64,000 nucleotides of DNA from Pollenia angustigena (GCA_930367215.1 OV884059.1:239381803-239445802); one strand, 5' to 3'; positions 41,548 through 52,576 are shown, numbered from the stretch's first letter. Notes: a model not told the origin generated them from the sequence alone. A program made the numbers and translations.

Positions 41548-42329
41548 TGTGACGAACAAAGTTGCACAGGAGCTCGTTTTGGTTCACACAGTATTTGGGC
41601 TGTGATTATGGCTATGAATTTATTTTTTATTTATTGTAAACTGTAATGGATTTATTTTGTTATTCCGGTGAATTTATATTTTTTTGTTATTATTTCATTT
41701 AAACTGTAATAAATTATGTTAGTTGTAAGTTTAAATTAGTTCTAAGTTTAAATTTAACGGATGGTAGAACGCCATCTGTGTGTCAGAAGATGAAGCTTAT
41801 TTATATTGTGTCAACCCTGAGTTGCGAACAGATGTTCACATACCAGATGGTGGAGTGGTATGTGTGTGTGTGTACTATGCATGCACAAGGAAAACAGTAT
41901 AAAAGGGCAAACATTAACTGATGCATGGCAGTCGGTCGTGGGATCGCAATAGGGTAAGACCTACTTAGGGTAGTGGTTACACATCCTAATTATTCTTATA
42001 CTATTTTGATCCACTCGTTTGCTCCCTGGTATACTGAGAAGTTAGGCAGCTCGTGTGTGGGTACACCACCTGTTGTTTTGGCTTCATCGTAGCGATTGGG
42101 AATCGATCCAGCCGTGGGTACACCTCGGTTGGTTTTGAGTCTCCGTCCGAACCTGGTCTAGCGAGGGACGAGCGTTACTCGTTGTTTTTGTAATTATTGG
42201 TATTGTGATAGTAAATAAAGTGTATTGTTTATAACGTTTTGTGAAAACCGAAGAGTTTTATCGTATAGCCGTATGAACCTGGACACCGTTGAGCTTACTC
42301 CAGCGACCAGCGGAAAACGTGTCGTTACA
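41548..42329 (+). repeat. gypsy-2 3' LTR
   Basis: 782 bp, partner of 35,288-36,069, with poly(A) signal AATAAA at 42,214-42,219. Followed by target duplication ATGA. Confidence 0.95.
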
Positions 42330-42333
42330 ATGA

Positions 42334-43272
42334 TAAAGTAGATAAACTACAACGGTATTTTTAAAAACAAATTTTAAAACTACCGGAATTTACACCAAAC
42401 TATGAATTGACACTTGAAATAAAAGCAGAATGTAGCTAATTTTACACGCTAGATTTGCATATGAATTATAAACACAAAACATTATTTCAATACAGACAAA
42501 ATCGTTTACCACATAAATTGTCTTTGATGATGTTAGAAAATAATTTATTTTGGGCAAAGGAATTAAATGAAATGGGCAGGGAATTTGGTGTAAGTTTTGG
42601 TTTTGGAGATACTTCTGCTCAAGAATGGGCACAAAAAGGAACGTTATTGCTACAAGAATTAAAATTAAAAACACTTGAAAATATGAAACAACAAACTTCA
42701 AACAGCGTATCGCGTTTTTAAAAAAACTTGGACCATAACTTGTCAGTAAATTACATCGATAACATAGAAAACCAAAGGCAACTTGCAATAACTTTTAAAA
42801 CCAGATCCGATTTGTTACCATTAAAAGCAAATAAGTTTAATACAGCTGACAATAAATCATGCACATTATGTAACACAAGAGAAGATGAAAACTTGCAACA
42901 CTTCATGGCAAAATGCCCAATATTTAGAGAATTCCGAAACAGATACTTTGAAAAACCATATCTGAATGAAATGGAACTTATCAACATTTTGGATGGTAAA
43001 ATACCCAGTGGGTGGAATAGGTTGTATAACTATGTCGAAAACGCTTTAACGTATAGAAAAATGATAACTGAAGAATTTATATAACTCTCTATCTACTACA
43101 ACTATATATATTTTGATAATACTTATTATTTTTTTCCTTGAAACATGTTTATACATATTAATTATTTAATGTTTTTAAATTTGTATATAACAGACGACTC
43201 TATGTCATTGTTATTTAACTTCTTTATTTGTATAATATCTTAATTTTTTAAATAAAGAACATACATACATAC
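42334..43272 (+). pseudogene. LINE ORF2 C-terminus and 3' end (second half)
   Basis: Continues the LINE at 35,287: DKVDKLQRYF, stop, then LKLPEFTPNYELTLEIKAE; two long frames (42,455-42,721 and 42,728-43,084) follow with NLSVNYIDNIENQRQLAITF and a C-terminal finger, CTLCNTREDENLQHFMAKCP (42,868-42,927; C-X2-C-X8-H-X4-C). The 3' UTR ends with TTAAATAAAGAACATACATA-CATAC at about 43,246-43,270, a short tandem tail. Only a few stops, so decay is moderate. Confidence 0.8.
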
Positions 43273-43379
43273 TAAATAAATGTTTATGGATACGGGGGTA
43301 CATATTTTTAGTTAGAGCTTTACTAAACATATGCGAATGAAATTAGTTTTTTATAACTATTGTTTCTGCTTATACTTTA

Positions 43380-43765
43380 ATGACTAAAACGCGTAGGGAT
43401 TTTTGTAGGGAAATTTTTGAAAAGTGTAGGGAAAAATCGGATTTTTTTAGTATGCAACACTGGGCAGCAGTGACAATGCAGGCCATAGTAAAAAAAAGGA
43501 AAGCTTTTGGAAATAAAGAAGCTTGCTACACGATTTTCAAAACGATACCTTTAATTTTGGCGTTTTTGTATGCCAATATGTAAACGCAATTCTGCGAGAT
43601 GAGTCATTGGAAAATTTAACAAACCCTAATGTATACAGAGATACAATAAAAACCGTGCTTAATGAATACGCAGACAATATGAACGAAATGTGTGTTCATT
43701 GCGGTATTTGTGTCGAAAACTGTGTATTTCAATGTTATACTGGACAGTTTGTAATGGGTGCATAA
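43380..43765 (+). pseudogene. Ulp1-like cysteine protease remnant
   Basis: Two overlapping frames give KKRKAFGNKEACYTIFKTI, then (frame switch near 43,520-43,580) NDTFNFGVFVCQYVNAIL and MCVHCGICVENC. The former resembles the C48/Ulp1 active-site block (Q....N..DCGVFVC.F), but the catalytic Cys codon is TTT (Phe) and the Asp is Asn. Some DNA transposons carry Ulp1-like proteases. No LTR or TIR could be tied to it. Assignment moderate to weak. Confidence 0.4.
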
Positions 43766-43866
43766 AATTGCATTTCAGGTTTAAAAACAAAGAAATTTTC
43801 GAAAAATGTATATTTTGCAATATAAATGCATAAAAAAAAAATGTTTTTATAAAATGACGAATGTAT

Positions 43867-43945
43867 TGTTTCCAGGTGACTAGCAATTGATTGTGTAGTA
43901 AAATATATATGAAGAGCTCAATCAATTGTCTGTCACCGGGAAACA
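43867..43945. repeat. 79-bp imperfect hairpin
   Basis: TGTTTCCAGGTGACTAGCAA and TGTCTGTCACCGGGAAACA are inverse with few mismatches around a 25-base loop, extending through CAATTGATTG. Size and shape fit a tiny MITE or a pre-miRNA-like hairpin. Confidence 0.6.
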
Positions 43946-44089
43946 GCACATAAGTGTTGGTTGCTCTGTTTGCTTATTACAAATTCGTTTTGTGTTGATC
44001 TTATTAACTTGTTTATCTTTTCAAGCTTTTTTTGGTTTTTGCCCATCTTTATACGCCAGAGCTGTAAATTAATAATTCATCTTTTAATT

Positions 44090-44345
44090 AATAAGCTTAT
44101 CATTCATGCACTGAATTAGCAAATTTTGAATTCATTATTTTCAAGCAAAAAAATGAATTGAATGAAATTTGAGTCAATCCAAATTAATTAAGTTAAACTG
44201 AGTTGCAATTCATTTTTGATTCAAATGATTTGCGAATTGCAATTCATTCACAGATTCATTTGAATTGAATTGATTTTGAATTAATTCAAATGAATTACAA
44301 AAAATAATTAGCAACTCATTTGAATTGAGTTGATTGAAATTTGAA
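44090..44345. repeat. Degenerate ATTCATTTGAATT repeats
   Basis: About a dozen overlapping direct and inverted variants of AATTCATTTGAATTGA. Possibly subterminal repeats of a lost DNA element. No gene. Confidence 0.5.
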
Positions 44346-44944
44346 CCGATTTTGTATTGGAATGGGATGGTCAGGTAGCGGCAGAATAGGAATTAAATCA
44401 TTAGGTATAGGCGAAAATCCTATCACAGTGAAACATTTTTGTTTATTTGCTAAAGGAAAATCAAATTTTTATTTTTATCAAATAGTGTGAAAATATTATT
44501 AAAAGTGTGTATAATATTTTTTGTTTAAATAATCTCATATTTGTGTAGGATTGGGTTATTTACGACAGTATAGACATTGCAGGGTTAACGGACGAATGGG
44601 AATTGGGATAGATGGACAAGATAAATGACAGATTATTATGGGCGACGTGCGCGTTTGTGCAGTTGAGGTGAGAGTTGATATAGAGAGTTTGACGAAACAG
44701 GACGTAGTGCGGTTATTCATATTTTTGCTATTATTTTAATACATTTTCACCTAGACTTAAGCATACAATAAATTAAATAAAATGAACTAAATCACAAAAC
44801 AACAAGTGTTTAATAAATAATTAATGTAGGCATAATAAAATCCTACATTTGTATAATGTGGATTTTTTTTTAATTGTTAATCGATATTAGCAACTTTGAA
44901 TCTCAACAACAGTTTTTAGTATATTTTAGTAATTCTCCCTAGAT
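44346..44944. other. No gene recognised
   Basis: Upstream of the Jockey ORF1 and may hold its 5' region. No promoter or coding signal supported. Confidence 0.35.
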
Positions 44945-45608
44945 CTGTTCTTGAATTTGATTGATTGCAACTCATTTTTTATTTCACTCATTTCAATTGG
45001 TAACAGATTCTCTGTAATATCCATACCTGACGATGAAGAAGCAGAATCAGCTAATGGAACAGCCACTAAAGAAGTTAAACCGCTACGTAAATATCTGCGA
45101 GAGCAAACATCAAACAGCATAGTCAACATGTTGACTTAACTTGTAGGTAAGAATAATTTCTACGTCGTTTCTATACAACACGAGCAAATTCAAGAGACCA
45201 AAATTCAAGCCAGTACAGAAACGAACTTTCGTATTATATCAAGACACCTGGACGCAGAAAATAAAAGTTATTATACATATCAATTAAAAAGTGCTGAGGG
45301 TTTGATTATTGTCATAAAAGGCATAGATAGTTCTGTTCCTATAGAGGAAATCAAATCTGCCGTAGAGCTAGAGGGGTATTAGGTAAAATCTATTCATAAC
45401 ATTTTGAACAGGAATAAAGTTCCTCAAGCAATGCATCGCATTGAGATATCGTTTGATTCGTCGGTTCTCAAAACCAAAAATTCAGTTCATCCCATATACA
45501 ACTTGCGCTACCTACTCAACAGAAGAATAACTGTTGAGGAGCGATTAAGACGAAAGGATCCCTCCCAATGCACAAACTGTCAGGAATATGGGCATACAAA
45601 TTCATATT
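44945..45608 (+). pseudogene. Jockey ORF1 (gag-like), first part
   Basis: Readable text: FYVVSIQHEQIQETKIQAST, then KGIDSSVPIEEIKSAVELEG, stop, VKSIHNILNRNKVPQAMHRI, RYLLNRRITVEERLRRKDPS and CTNCQEYGHTNSY. This is the PRE_C2HC region and first zinc knuckle of Jockey-clade ORF1, an RNA-binding protein. Two stops (45,137 and 45,380) and a frame switch disable it. The second part lies beyond the inserted element. Confidence 0.75.
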
Positions 45609-45900
45609 CCCCTCTATTACTGAACTCGTTATCGACGGCGTCGTTTATTTTTAGCTCAAGTCACATAAAGTCGACGCCGACGTCAACTCGACATTAAATC
45701 GGTATTAATTTGCATGAATATATTGATGTCGACATGTTATCGATATTTAAAAAAAAAAAAATTTTGCTCATCTCTATGTATTTTGACAGTAATTTCATTT
45801 ATTTTTTAAATTTTCGTGTAAAATGTTATTTTTGTTGACTCTGAAAGTAGTGATGAAGAAAATTAAGAAATGCTAAAGCTTCAGAGGAAAGTTATAAGCA

Positions 45901-46438
45901 GTGTTCGAAAATAAACACTAAATATCGTTCTTTAATGTTCGGTTCGGTAGATTTGTGGAAAACACAAACGCTAAGAGTGTTTGTGTAGAATTTCATTAAA
46001 AAAATAACGTTTCCCTGTTTGTCATCTTTCGAACACAAAAATAATGCTGTTTTCATCATACTCAACAAATGATGAGAACATTAAATTCCGTTCAGTTTTT
46101 TTTTGAAAATCCACGAACTTCAATGTGTTCGGTTCGGCTCGTTAATGTTCGTCGCTTTTTGCTGATAAAAAAAAAACCAAACATTTTTTACAAAAACAAA
46201 ATACACACATGAAAAAAACATTATAGAACATTAAAATATAATGTTTTTCTACAGTATCACTACAATTGTTCTGTTTTTTAACGAAGAACCGAACATTATA
46301 TAATGTTCGGTTCCTTCTTGAAAATAGTCACGAACGGTATTAAGGTTTGTGTATGTTTACACAAACACTAAAAAAATAGATATCGTTCTTCGGTGTGTGA
46401 GCCGAACGCTAAATAATGTACTGTTTATTTTCGAACAC
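45901..46438. mobile_element. Nested TIR element (538 bp)
   Basis: The TIR GTGTTCGAAAATAAACA is perfect at both ends. The interior repeats TAATGTTCGGTTC and GAACATTA in both orientations. No gene and no convincing target duplication. It is third in a nest: Jockey, then Harbinger, then this. Confidence 0.7.
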
Positions 46439-46689
46439 AAAGGCAAAGATCATCCATTTTGAATTTGCCGGACAACACGTGAGTAATAAAACAATTTGGT
46501 TTGTATTTGTGAAAATTCATACGAGCAATTTGTAAATTTGTTTCTTTATATAGATTCATTGAGTATTTTCGGTTAAACAAACAGGCATTTAAGTTTGGTT
46601 TGAAAAAAAATTGAGCCGTCAATGAGGAGTATAACTCGCTCAGCATCAATCTCCAACACAATCAAATTGGTCGAAATTTAGAAATTTAT

Positions 46690-46896
46690 ATTTTTAAAAA
46701 ATTTTCTAGCCAAACCTTTTACAAACCCTCGCTGTCTCTAATTGGTGGCCCCATTGAATTAAATATTGTTGTTATTTCCTCCCATTCTTTTTTGAAATTG
46801 TTAGGAGTTGAACTTCGATGAAATCTTTTTGCCAAACTCGGCTTATCTTCAAGTTCAGCAATAAGGCTTTCAAATTGTTTTAAAGTTGTAACTTTA
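46690..46896 (-). pseudogene. Myb/SANT-like protein remnant of the Harbinger element
   Basis: The minus strand from about 46,896 reads VTTLKQFESLIAELEDKPSL, AKRFHRSSTPNNFKKEWEEI, TTIFNSMGPPIRDSEG, then a TAA where Trp-Lys would be expected, then KVWLENF. The pattern QFE.L...E..P.LA......P......W..I...NS.GPP....WKKVW matches the Myb/SANT-like domain of the zeste/apontic type found in PIF/Harbinger accessory proteins. It binds DNA at the transposon ends in known relatives. Too short and stop-broken for activity. Confidence 0.65.
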
Positions 46897-47156
46897 ATTT
46901 TTTTCCATTTATTTATTATTTATATTTTTTTTTTTAATATATTGTAGAAACTTTGTCACTGTTTCACTAGACGACGGTAAAAACTTTGTTGACAGAATCA
47001 AAGCCAATTCGTGTCAACGTCGGCGTTAAACCGCCTTTATTAATACAAATTCTTTGACAATAGTAATCGGGTATCGTAAATATTGACGGTGGTAATGCCA
47101 TGACTGCGGTGTCGACGTCATTTAAGTCGACATTGACATTAGCAATAAGGGGGATT

Positions 47157-47680
47157 GTAAATTGCCTCACGTATGTGTGGTTTATGGCGAGGCTCATAAA
47201 ACCGCCGAATGTAATCGTTCGAAAGCTGACGCGAATGTTAAGAAATGCAGCAACTGTGGCGAAAATCACACGGCAAACTATAGGGGTTGTAAAGTCTTCT
47301 TGCATTTAAAAAAAACCTGCTTTAGTTCAAAAATATACTCACTCCCAATATGGTCCGTCTTATGCGCCCAGCCATGCCGCTGGCTCTATTGCTAGTACTA
47401 CACAAAAAAACAAACAAAGCCAATCATATGCCCAAGTCTTAAAAAGAAACCCTAATGCGAAAAATCCCCCGAGTACTTCCAACGCAAAGCAACCTGCATA
47501 CGCTAATGTTCCTAGGGAAGGTCTACAAATGCCTTCTGGAAATATGCCTGCCTAGCTCAATCGAAAATTTAATTCAAACTATGATTAACTTCATGGCCAC
47601 TATGCAGAACATGTTTCAGGAAATGAAGCAAAACCAGAACATGCTCCTGCAAGTTCTACTCTACAAAAAATTAACCAGTT
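47157..47680 (+). pseudogene. Jockey ORF1, second part
   Basis: Starts right after the insert: LPHVCVVYGEAHKTAECNRS, DANVKKCSNCGENHTANYRG, the second and third zinc knuckles of Jockey ORF1 (the first of these has Tyr in place of one Cys). A Gln/Asn/Pro-rich tail follows, out of frame in places (SYAQVLKRNPNAKNPP), ending with MQNMFQEMKQNQNMLLQV near 47,650. Confidence 0.7.
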
Positions 47681-47830
47681 AAAAATATGTTTCTGGAATG
47701 CAAACGGGTTAACGCAACATAAACACGAAGTTGCAAACTTTCTTCATAGGCATGAAATCGACGTAATTCTTGTCTCTGAAACACACTTTACACATAAAAA
47801 CTGCTTTAGGGATACCTTATGTATGACATA
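47676..47830 (+). pseudogene. Jockey ORF2 start: endonuclease fragment
   Basis: LKICFWNANGLTQHKHEVAN, FLHRHEIDVILVSETHFT: the first 50 residues of an APE-type endonuclease, with the conserved Asn (WNANGL) and Glu (SETHFT). It nicks target DNA in active elements. Cut off at about 47,830. Confidence 0.8.
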
Positions 47831-47989
47831 TTTTTTCAGGAAACTTATTTTACCATAATATGGTTGTCGGCGACAATGATTTGGTTAAATTAAAAATTTT
47901 TTTAAAAATGGTTTTGTTGTTTTTTCTCTGGGTGCATATATTAAACATATAACGAAAACACTTTTGGGCGCCAGGATTTTCTTCCCTAA
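47831..47989. other. AT-rich junction
   Basis: Separates the Jockey end from foldback locus 2. Nothing recognised. Confidence 0.4.
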
Positions 47990-48960
47990 GGTGTAACAAA
48001 AACCGGCTTCGCTAACTAAAGCGTCTCTGCATAGCCGGCCTTCGGTCGGGCGCAAGGATTTTCTCCTCTATGGTATAAAAAAACACCGGCTTCGCTAACT
48101 AAAGCTTCTCTGCATAGCCAGCCTTTTGGCGGGTGCAAGGGTTTTTTCCTTTAAAATATAGTACCGGTTTCTCCAAGTAAAGCTTCTAAAATCTGCCTTG
48201 TTTCCGAGCAAAGGCCGATTTCGAAGAGAAGCTTTAGTTAGCGAAGCCAGTATTTGTTATACCATAGAGGAGAAAATCCTTACGACCAGCCGAAGGCCGG
48301 CTTTGCAGACAAGCTTTAGTTAGCGAAGCAGGTCTTTTTTATACCATAGAGGAGAAAATCCTTGCGCCCTGCCGAAGGCCGGCTATGCAGAGAAGCTTTA
48401 GTTAGCGAAGCCGGTTTTTGTTATACCATAGAGCAGAAAATTCTTGCGCCCGGTCGAAGGCCGGCTATGCCTTGACGCTTTAGTAAGCGCTGCCGGTATT
48501 TGTTACACCATAGGAGAGAAAATCCTTGCTCCCGGCCGAAGGCCTGCTGTGCAGAGAAGCTTTACTATGACACTGCACGTTATGACATGCCACCTTTTTA
48601 TGTCCCGTTATTTTTACAAATAACATTTAAGAATTCTGCGTATAACGATAATGAATGATTTAGACCAATAGTATGTAAGATTTGGACGAAATTTTAAAAA
48701 TGAAAGATGGCCCGAAAAAATGGGCTATTTTTCATACAATATTTTTGGGTTATTTTTCATAATGAAAAATCAACAAATTTAAAAAAACGAAAAATAACCC
48801 AATAATAACGAAAAACAGCCCAACAATTTTGGGTCACTTTTCATATGAATTCAGGCCCAATTTTACATGGCATTTTTTTTTGGGCCATTCTTCTTTGGGC
48901 GATTTTTCCTACAGCCAAAAAAAAGGTCAATATGAAAAAAATTAAAAATTACCCAAAAAG
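47990..48960. repeat. Foldback-type repeat, locus 2
   Basis: About 83-bp units with GGCTTCGCTAACTAAAGC and GCCGGCCTTCGGTCGGGCGC run forward at 48,005 and 48,088 and reversed four to five times at 48,215-48,565. To the right (48,660-48,960) lie the outer-type units, GGGCTATTTTTCATA and complements. The outer module on the left is missing here. Same family as 1-745. Confidence 0.65.
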
Positions 48961-49566
48961 CAAAAACGAATTTTTCCCAAAAAAAAAAGATTTTAAATTG
49001 CTTTCGAATAAAAAAGTACTCTTTTACTTTTGCCAGAATCAAGACCCTGATTGATCACATTGGCTTATCAAAAATTATAACACTGAGTTTCTTAAAAATT
49101 TAAGCATATTTGTGTACATTAAATTTCAATATAATTGTAAAGTTTTTATAGATGTTCTGCAATAAAAGTAGTCAAAGTTGCCTACAATGTCATCATATCC
49201 ATCTTGATATTAATTCTTGTCCTCACTTTCAAAATGCCTTTGACAAAAGTTTAATACTCAATAATTCTTGTTTCAATGCTTTTCATTTATTGACGTTCGA
49301 TTGGTTAAAGAATTTTCATTTCTTTAACAAAGTGAAAAGTATTTTAATACTTTTCAATGGCTTTTTTTCTAAAACTTGCATGCCTGCTAAAATTGTTTGC
49401 ATTTTATTTTTTATTCACAACTCATTGCCAGGATTCTTATTCTTATTTCCTGATTGAAGGCCAGATTTAAATATTTTTAAATTATTCTCTTGTTTTATAT
49501 TCCTTTGTAAAATGGATTTTAATTAAGGAAACTGTTAATTTAAATGAAACTACATTTATGTTCTTA
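48961..49566. other. No gene recognised
   Basis: AT-rich; the 49,152-49,457 frame is Phe/Asn/Ser-rich with no recognisable domain. Confidence 0.4.
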
Positions 49567-49702
49567 TGGCCAATTTCACCAATTGTATTTTAATATCAAT
49601 ATTTAAATATAGTTTTTAATATACAAAATTGTATTTTTATTTGACATGAAAAACGAATTTTAAACATAAATTGATATTTGAATAAATTGGTGAAATCGGC
49701 TA
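49567..49702. mobile_element. PIF/Harbinger-like MITE (136 bp)
   Basis: The TIRs TGGCCAATTTCACCAATT and (complement) TAGCCGATTTCACCAATT differ at two positions. The flanks are TTA (49,564-49,566) and TAA (49,703-49,705), both of the TWA type though not identical. Same family as 23,708-24,079. Confidence 0.65.
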
Positions 49703-51036
49703 TAATAATTTAATAGTAATTTAATTTCAAATAAATGGCACTCAACAAGATTTTAAAAAGTTATCAATGCTCTTACAAAGTAACAAGAACAAAATGTAAT
49801 AATAACAACAACAAGAAAACCAATAACAATTGTTATACAAACAAACAATTTTAAAATTAATCTACTTTTATTATTCTGACCTGAATTCCACTCTTATTCA
49901 TTCCTTTCATATTTTTTTGCATACAAACTACAATTTGAGTTTCAGTATTTTCTAAGTATTTGTATACCCTACAACGCCAAAGGATTGGTGAAGTTTGTAA
50001 CGCATGAACGTTTGGGCAGTAGAGCCAACTTTCAGTACACCAAATTAGAATTATTTTGCTAGGGCACCGAAGCATGTTTGTGTTTATGTTAACCGTGTGT
50101 ACAAAGATCGTTTGATATAATTTAAAACATTAACTTGAACTGGCCTAAGCATGAAGCTTTTAATTGTAGGCGGTACACAATAGAAGATTTTACCTAACCG
50201 GGAATAAAGCGTTCTTATTATGTTTGTACACCTAATTGTGCTTTACTCGAATTAACGCGATTTATTGCGATTTCAAAGAAATATTTAACTTTCTTACGCT
50301 TTTTGATTTGATTTAACGAGGCTTAAAAATCAGTAAACGTTGGTTATGCTGTTGCTGCAGTATTTTAAAGAAAATACATAGTTGGCAACGCTTAAAGTTG
50401 TGCCTTAGGAAAATCTCACCACAATCAAAACAGGGAAAGCGCATACATCAGTACAGAAAGATAAGAAATTCGGATTTCTGACAGCACTGGTTGGCATCTG
50501 CTGATATATCAGCAGCATAAGAAATCCCTAAAACTGACTATTATAATTAAGAATGGTTGCTACATTTTATATCAGGTGTGAAACGCGGATAAACCGTCCT
50601 TTACTGGAAACAAATGCCAATTCGAACATATAGAACTTAAATCAAGAAAACCGCTAGTGGGTTTAAAGAAGCCAACGATCGTGAGACCTTTTTGTTCTGC
50701 TCTAATGCTTCCGGAAATCAGATGTTAAGCCCTTAATTGTAAATCAAGCTCTAAGATCAAGGTCGATGAATGGCGTTCATATGAACTCATTACCCCTTTA
50801 ACGAATGGTTTCATAAATAATTATTTTGTACCGGAAGTTCGGCACTACATGAGTGATAAAGGCCTTGGGCATCCACATTTATATCATCCGATTGTGCAAT
50901 TAAGTTTTTTGTCTTAAAAAACAACATACAGCCACTGGATCAAGAAATTATTGCAACCTTAAAGTTCAATTATGCAAGGTAATTACTCAGGTACATTTTA
51001 TATAGTTTAATGAAGGATACAAATTTCTATTCTGGT
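49703..51036. other. 1.3 kb without a recognised gene
   Basis: AT-rich sequence. A short inverted repeat, CTGCTGATATATCAGCAG, lies at about 50,498-50,515. I see no coding domain, RNA gene or terminal repeat. Confidence 0.4.
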
Positions 51037-51900
51037 CTGTTTTCATACCTTCCACCACCACGAGTGGTGAATGAGGGTATACCAAGTATGTCCTTCCGTG
51101 TGAAATTTTTTTATTATACATCTAAAACCCCATAAAGTATATAAATTCTGGCTCCTTAAGTAATTCTAAGTCGATTTAGCTATGTGCGTCTGTCTGTCCG
51201 TCTGAGAAAACACGCTCACTTTCGAAAAGCTCAAAAGAAATAAACACACTTTGTCTCAAATTGCTTGTAGTTATCCTAAGCAGTTTCTCAAATTCGTTTT
51301 ATTCGACTGGAAATCACCTAGGCCCCGTATAAACCCTACTCCTGAAAAACGTTGTGTACGCCTAAAACCATAATTAGTTATTCTATCATAATAAAATTTG
51401 GTACGTCACAGTTTTATAGGATTAGAAATGACACCTTAAAATTTTGTACAGATTGGTCCATAATTTACCCAAGGGTCCATATAAAGCCCACTCTGGTAAA
51501 ATATTTAAATACGCCTTAAACCGTAGCAAATATTGATATTGCGTTAAAGTTTCTTCCAACTTAGCTTAACACGGACAAAAAAATATCATGCAATTTCGTT
51601 ATATACGGTCCATAATTTACCTTTGATCCCATTTGATCCTTCTGAAATTCACTGTTAACGCAAAAACTAATTTCACCGCTGTATTAAAATTAAGTTTTTT
51701 AATCCCAGAAATCACTGTATAGAATTTTGGGAAGATTGGTTCATACCTTACAATGGCTCCAATATAAATTCCCCACCTGAAAACGATTAAAGTTCGGCTT
51801 AAACGGTTACGAATCATGATTTTTTACTCAAGCTAGTTAAAATTGCTAAAAAAAAGCATAAAACTTTCGGATTGCCGGTCAATGATTTTATATAGGTCTA
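51037..51900 (+). mobile_element. mini-me-type element, copy 2 (3' end lost)
   Basis: CTTCCACCACCACGAGTGGT, GAGGGTATACC, CCCCATAAAGTATATAAATTC, GTCGATTTAGCTATGTGCGT-CTGTCTGTCCG, then degenerate versions of the 152-bp unit (GGCCCCGTATAAACCCTACTC, AAATTTGGTACGTCACAG). No TTCGGCACAGCCGAA hairpin at the right, so it is truncated. Confidence 0.6.
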
Positions 51901-52576
51901 AGCCGCAACTAATTTTAATGCTGACGTTTGCTTTTATAAAGATAAATTTATAATAAATAGATTTCGTAAAGAGCCCATTCCTGAAATATTATCTGAAAAT
52001 TATCTTGTGGATTACAGCATAAATAGACTCTGCATTTAAACGTGGAAAGCCTGCGTGACATATCCTGCATCTTCCTTTTGATCTCTATATATCCCAGTGG
52101 CTTGTTTTGCCAAAACTTTTTTTGCGGGTTTTATTATATGTGATCTTTTTCAAGAGAATGAGGTGTCTGATAGAAATGACGGAGAATCTTGTAATGAAGT
52201 AGCTAGTGACTATGGTCCTGGTGTTGAAAGCGAATCTTTCAGTATAAAAGTTTTACATTTGATGGACAACCTCTTTTGCGTTGAATCGGCGATTGTTGCA
52301 CTCATTAATTCATTTGCAATACTAAGCTGAAAATTAAGCAGAGGCATGTGTCTATTCTAACCGGTCGTATAAAGTACGTCTCTTCTGTACAAAAGCAGCT
52401 GTTGACTACTGATGGATCAGCTATTTTTCATTCTACTATTATTTTCATGTCCATAGTCAAATCAGCATCTAATTCGTTTTCGTTCTTGCTTTGTTTTGTT
52501 TCTTCTTTTAAATTTCCAAAAATCCATAATTTTCGATGTTTTCATGTTCACATTCATCAGCCCTACCAAAATTAAT
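51901..52576. other. No gene recognised
   Basis: Frames on both strands around 52,097-52,575 have plausible codon texture but no domain I know. Possibly part of a decayed gene. Confidence 0.35.

Larger units (their letters stand above)
35288..42329 (+). mobile_element. Ty3/gypsy LTR retrotransposon, near-intact (gypsy-2)
   Basis: 7,042 bp from TGTGACGAAC to TCGTTACA, flanked by a perfect 4-bp target duplication ATGA (35,284-35,287 and 42,330-42,333). The two 782-bp LTRs differ at about four positions by eye, so the insertion is young. One continuous gag-pol frame is followed by an accessory open region, a polypurine tract and the 3' LTR. It lies in the LINE whose halves are 34,797-35,287 and 42,334-43,272; excising it rejoins the LINE reading. 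The best candidate for an active element here. Confidence 0.95.
45609..47153 (-). mobile_element. PIF/Harbinger-type DNA element (1,545 bp)
   Basis: ATT lies on both sides (45,606-45,608 and 47,154-47,156), and removing the insert restores the ORF1 frame. The ends CCCCTCTATTACTG and (complement) CCCCCTTATTGCTA are imperfect TIRs, with subterminal GTCGACG-type motifs. The minus strand holds a Myb/SANT remnant, as expected for PIF/Harbinger; no DDE transposase remains. A second TIR element (45,901-46,438) is nested inside. The 46,967-47,305 minus frame has no recognised domain. Confidence 0.7.
44945..47830 (+). mobile_element. Jockey-type LINE, interrupted and 3'-truncated
   Basis: ORF1 (44,945-45,608 and 47,157-47,680) is followed directly by the start of ORF2. 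It is split by the PIF/Harbinger-type element 45,609-47,153, whose removal restores NSYC-KLPHVCV across the junction. The 3' end is lost at about 47,830; no RT remains. Confidence 0.75.

Noticed and set aside
49152..49457. 101-codon plus frame
   Set aside because: Phe/Asn/Ser-rich AT-driven text without domain support.
52097..52575. Adjacent frames of 77 and 75 codons as a host exon
   Set aside because: Texture is suggestive, but no domain, splice pattern or homology can be shown from the sequence alone.
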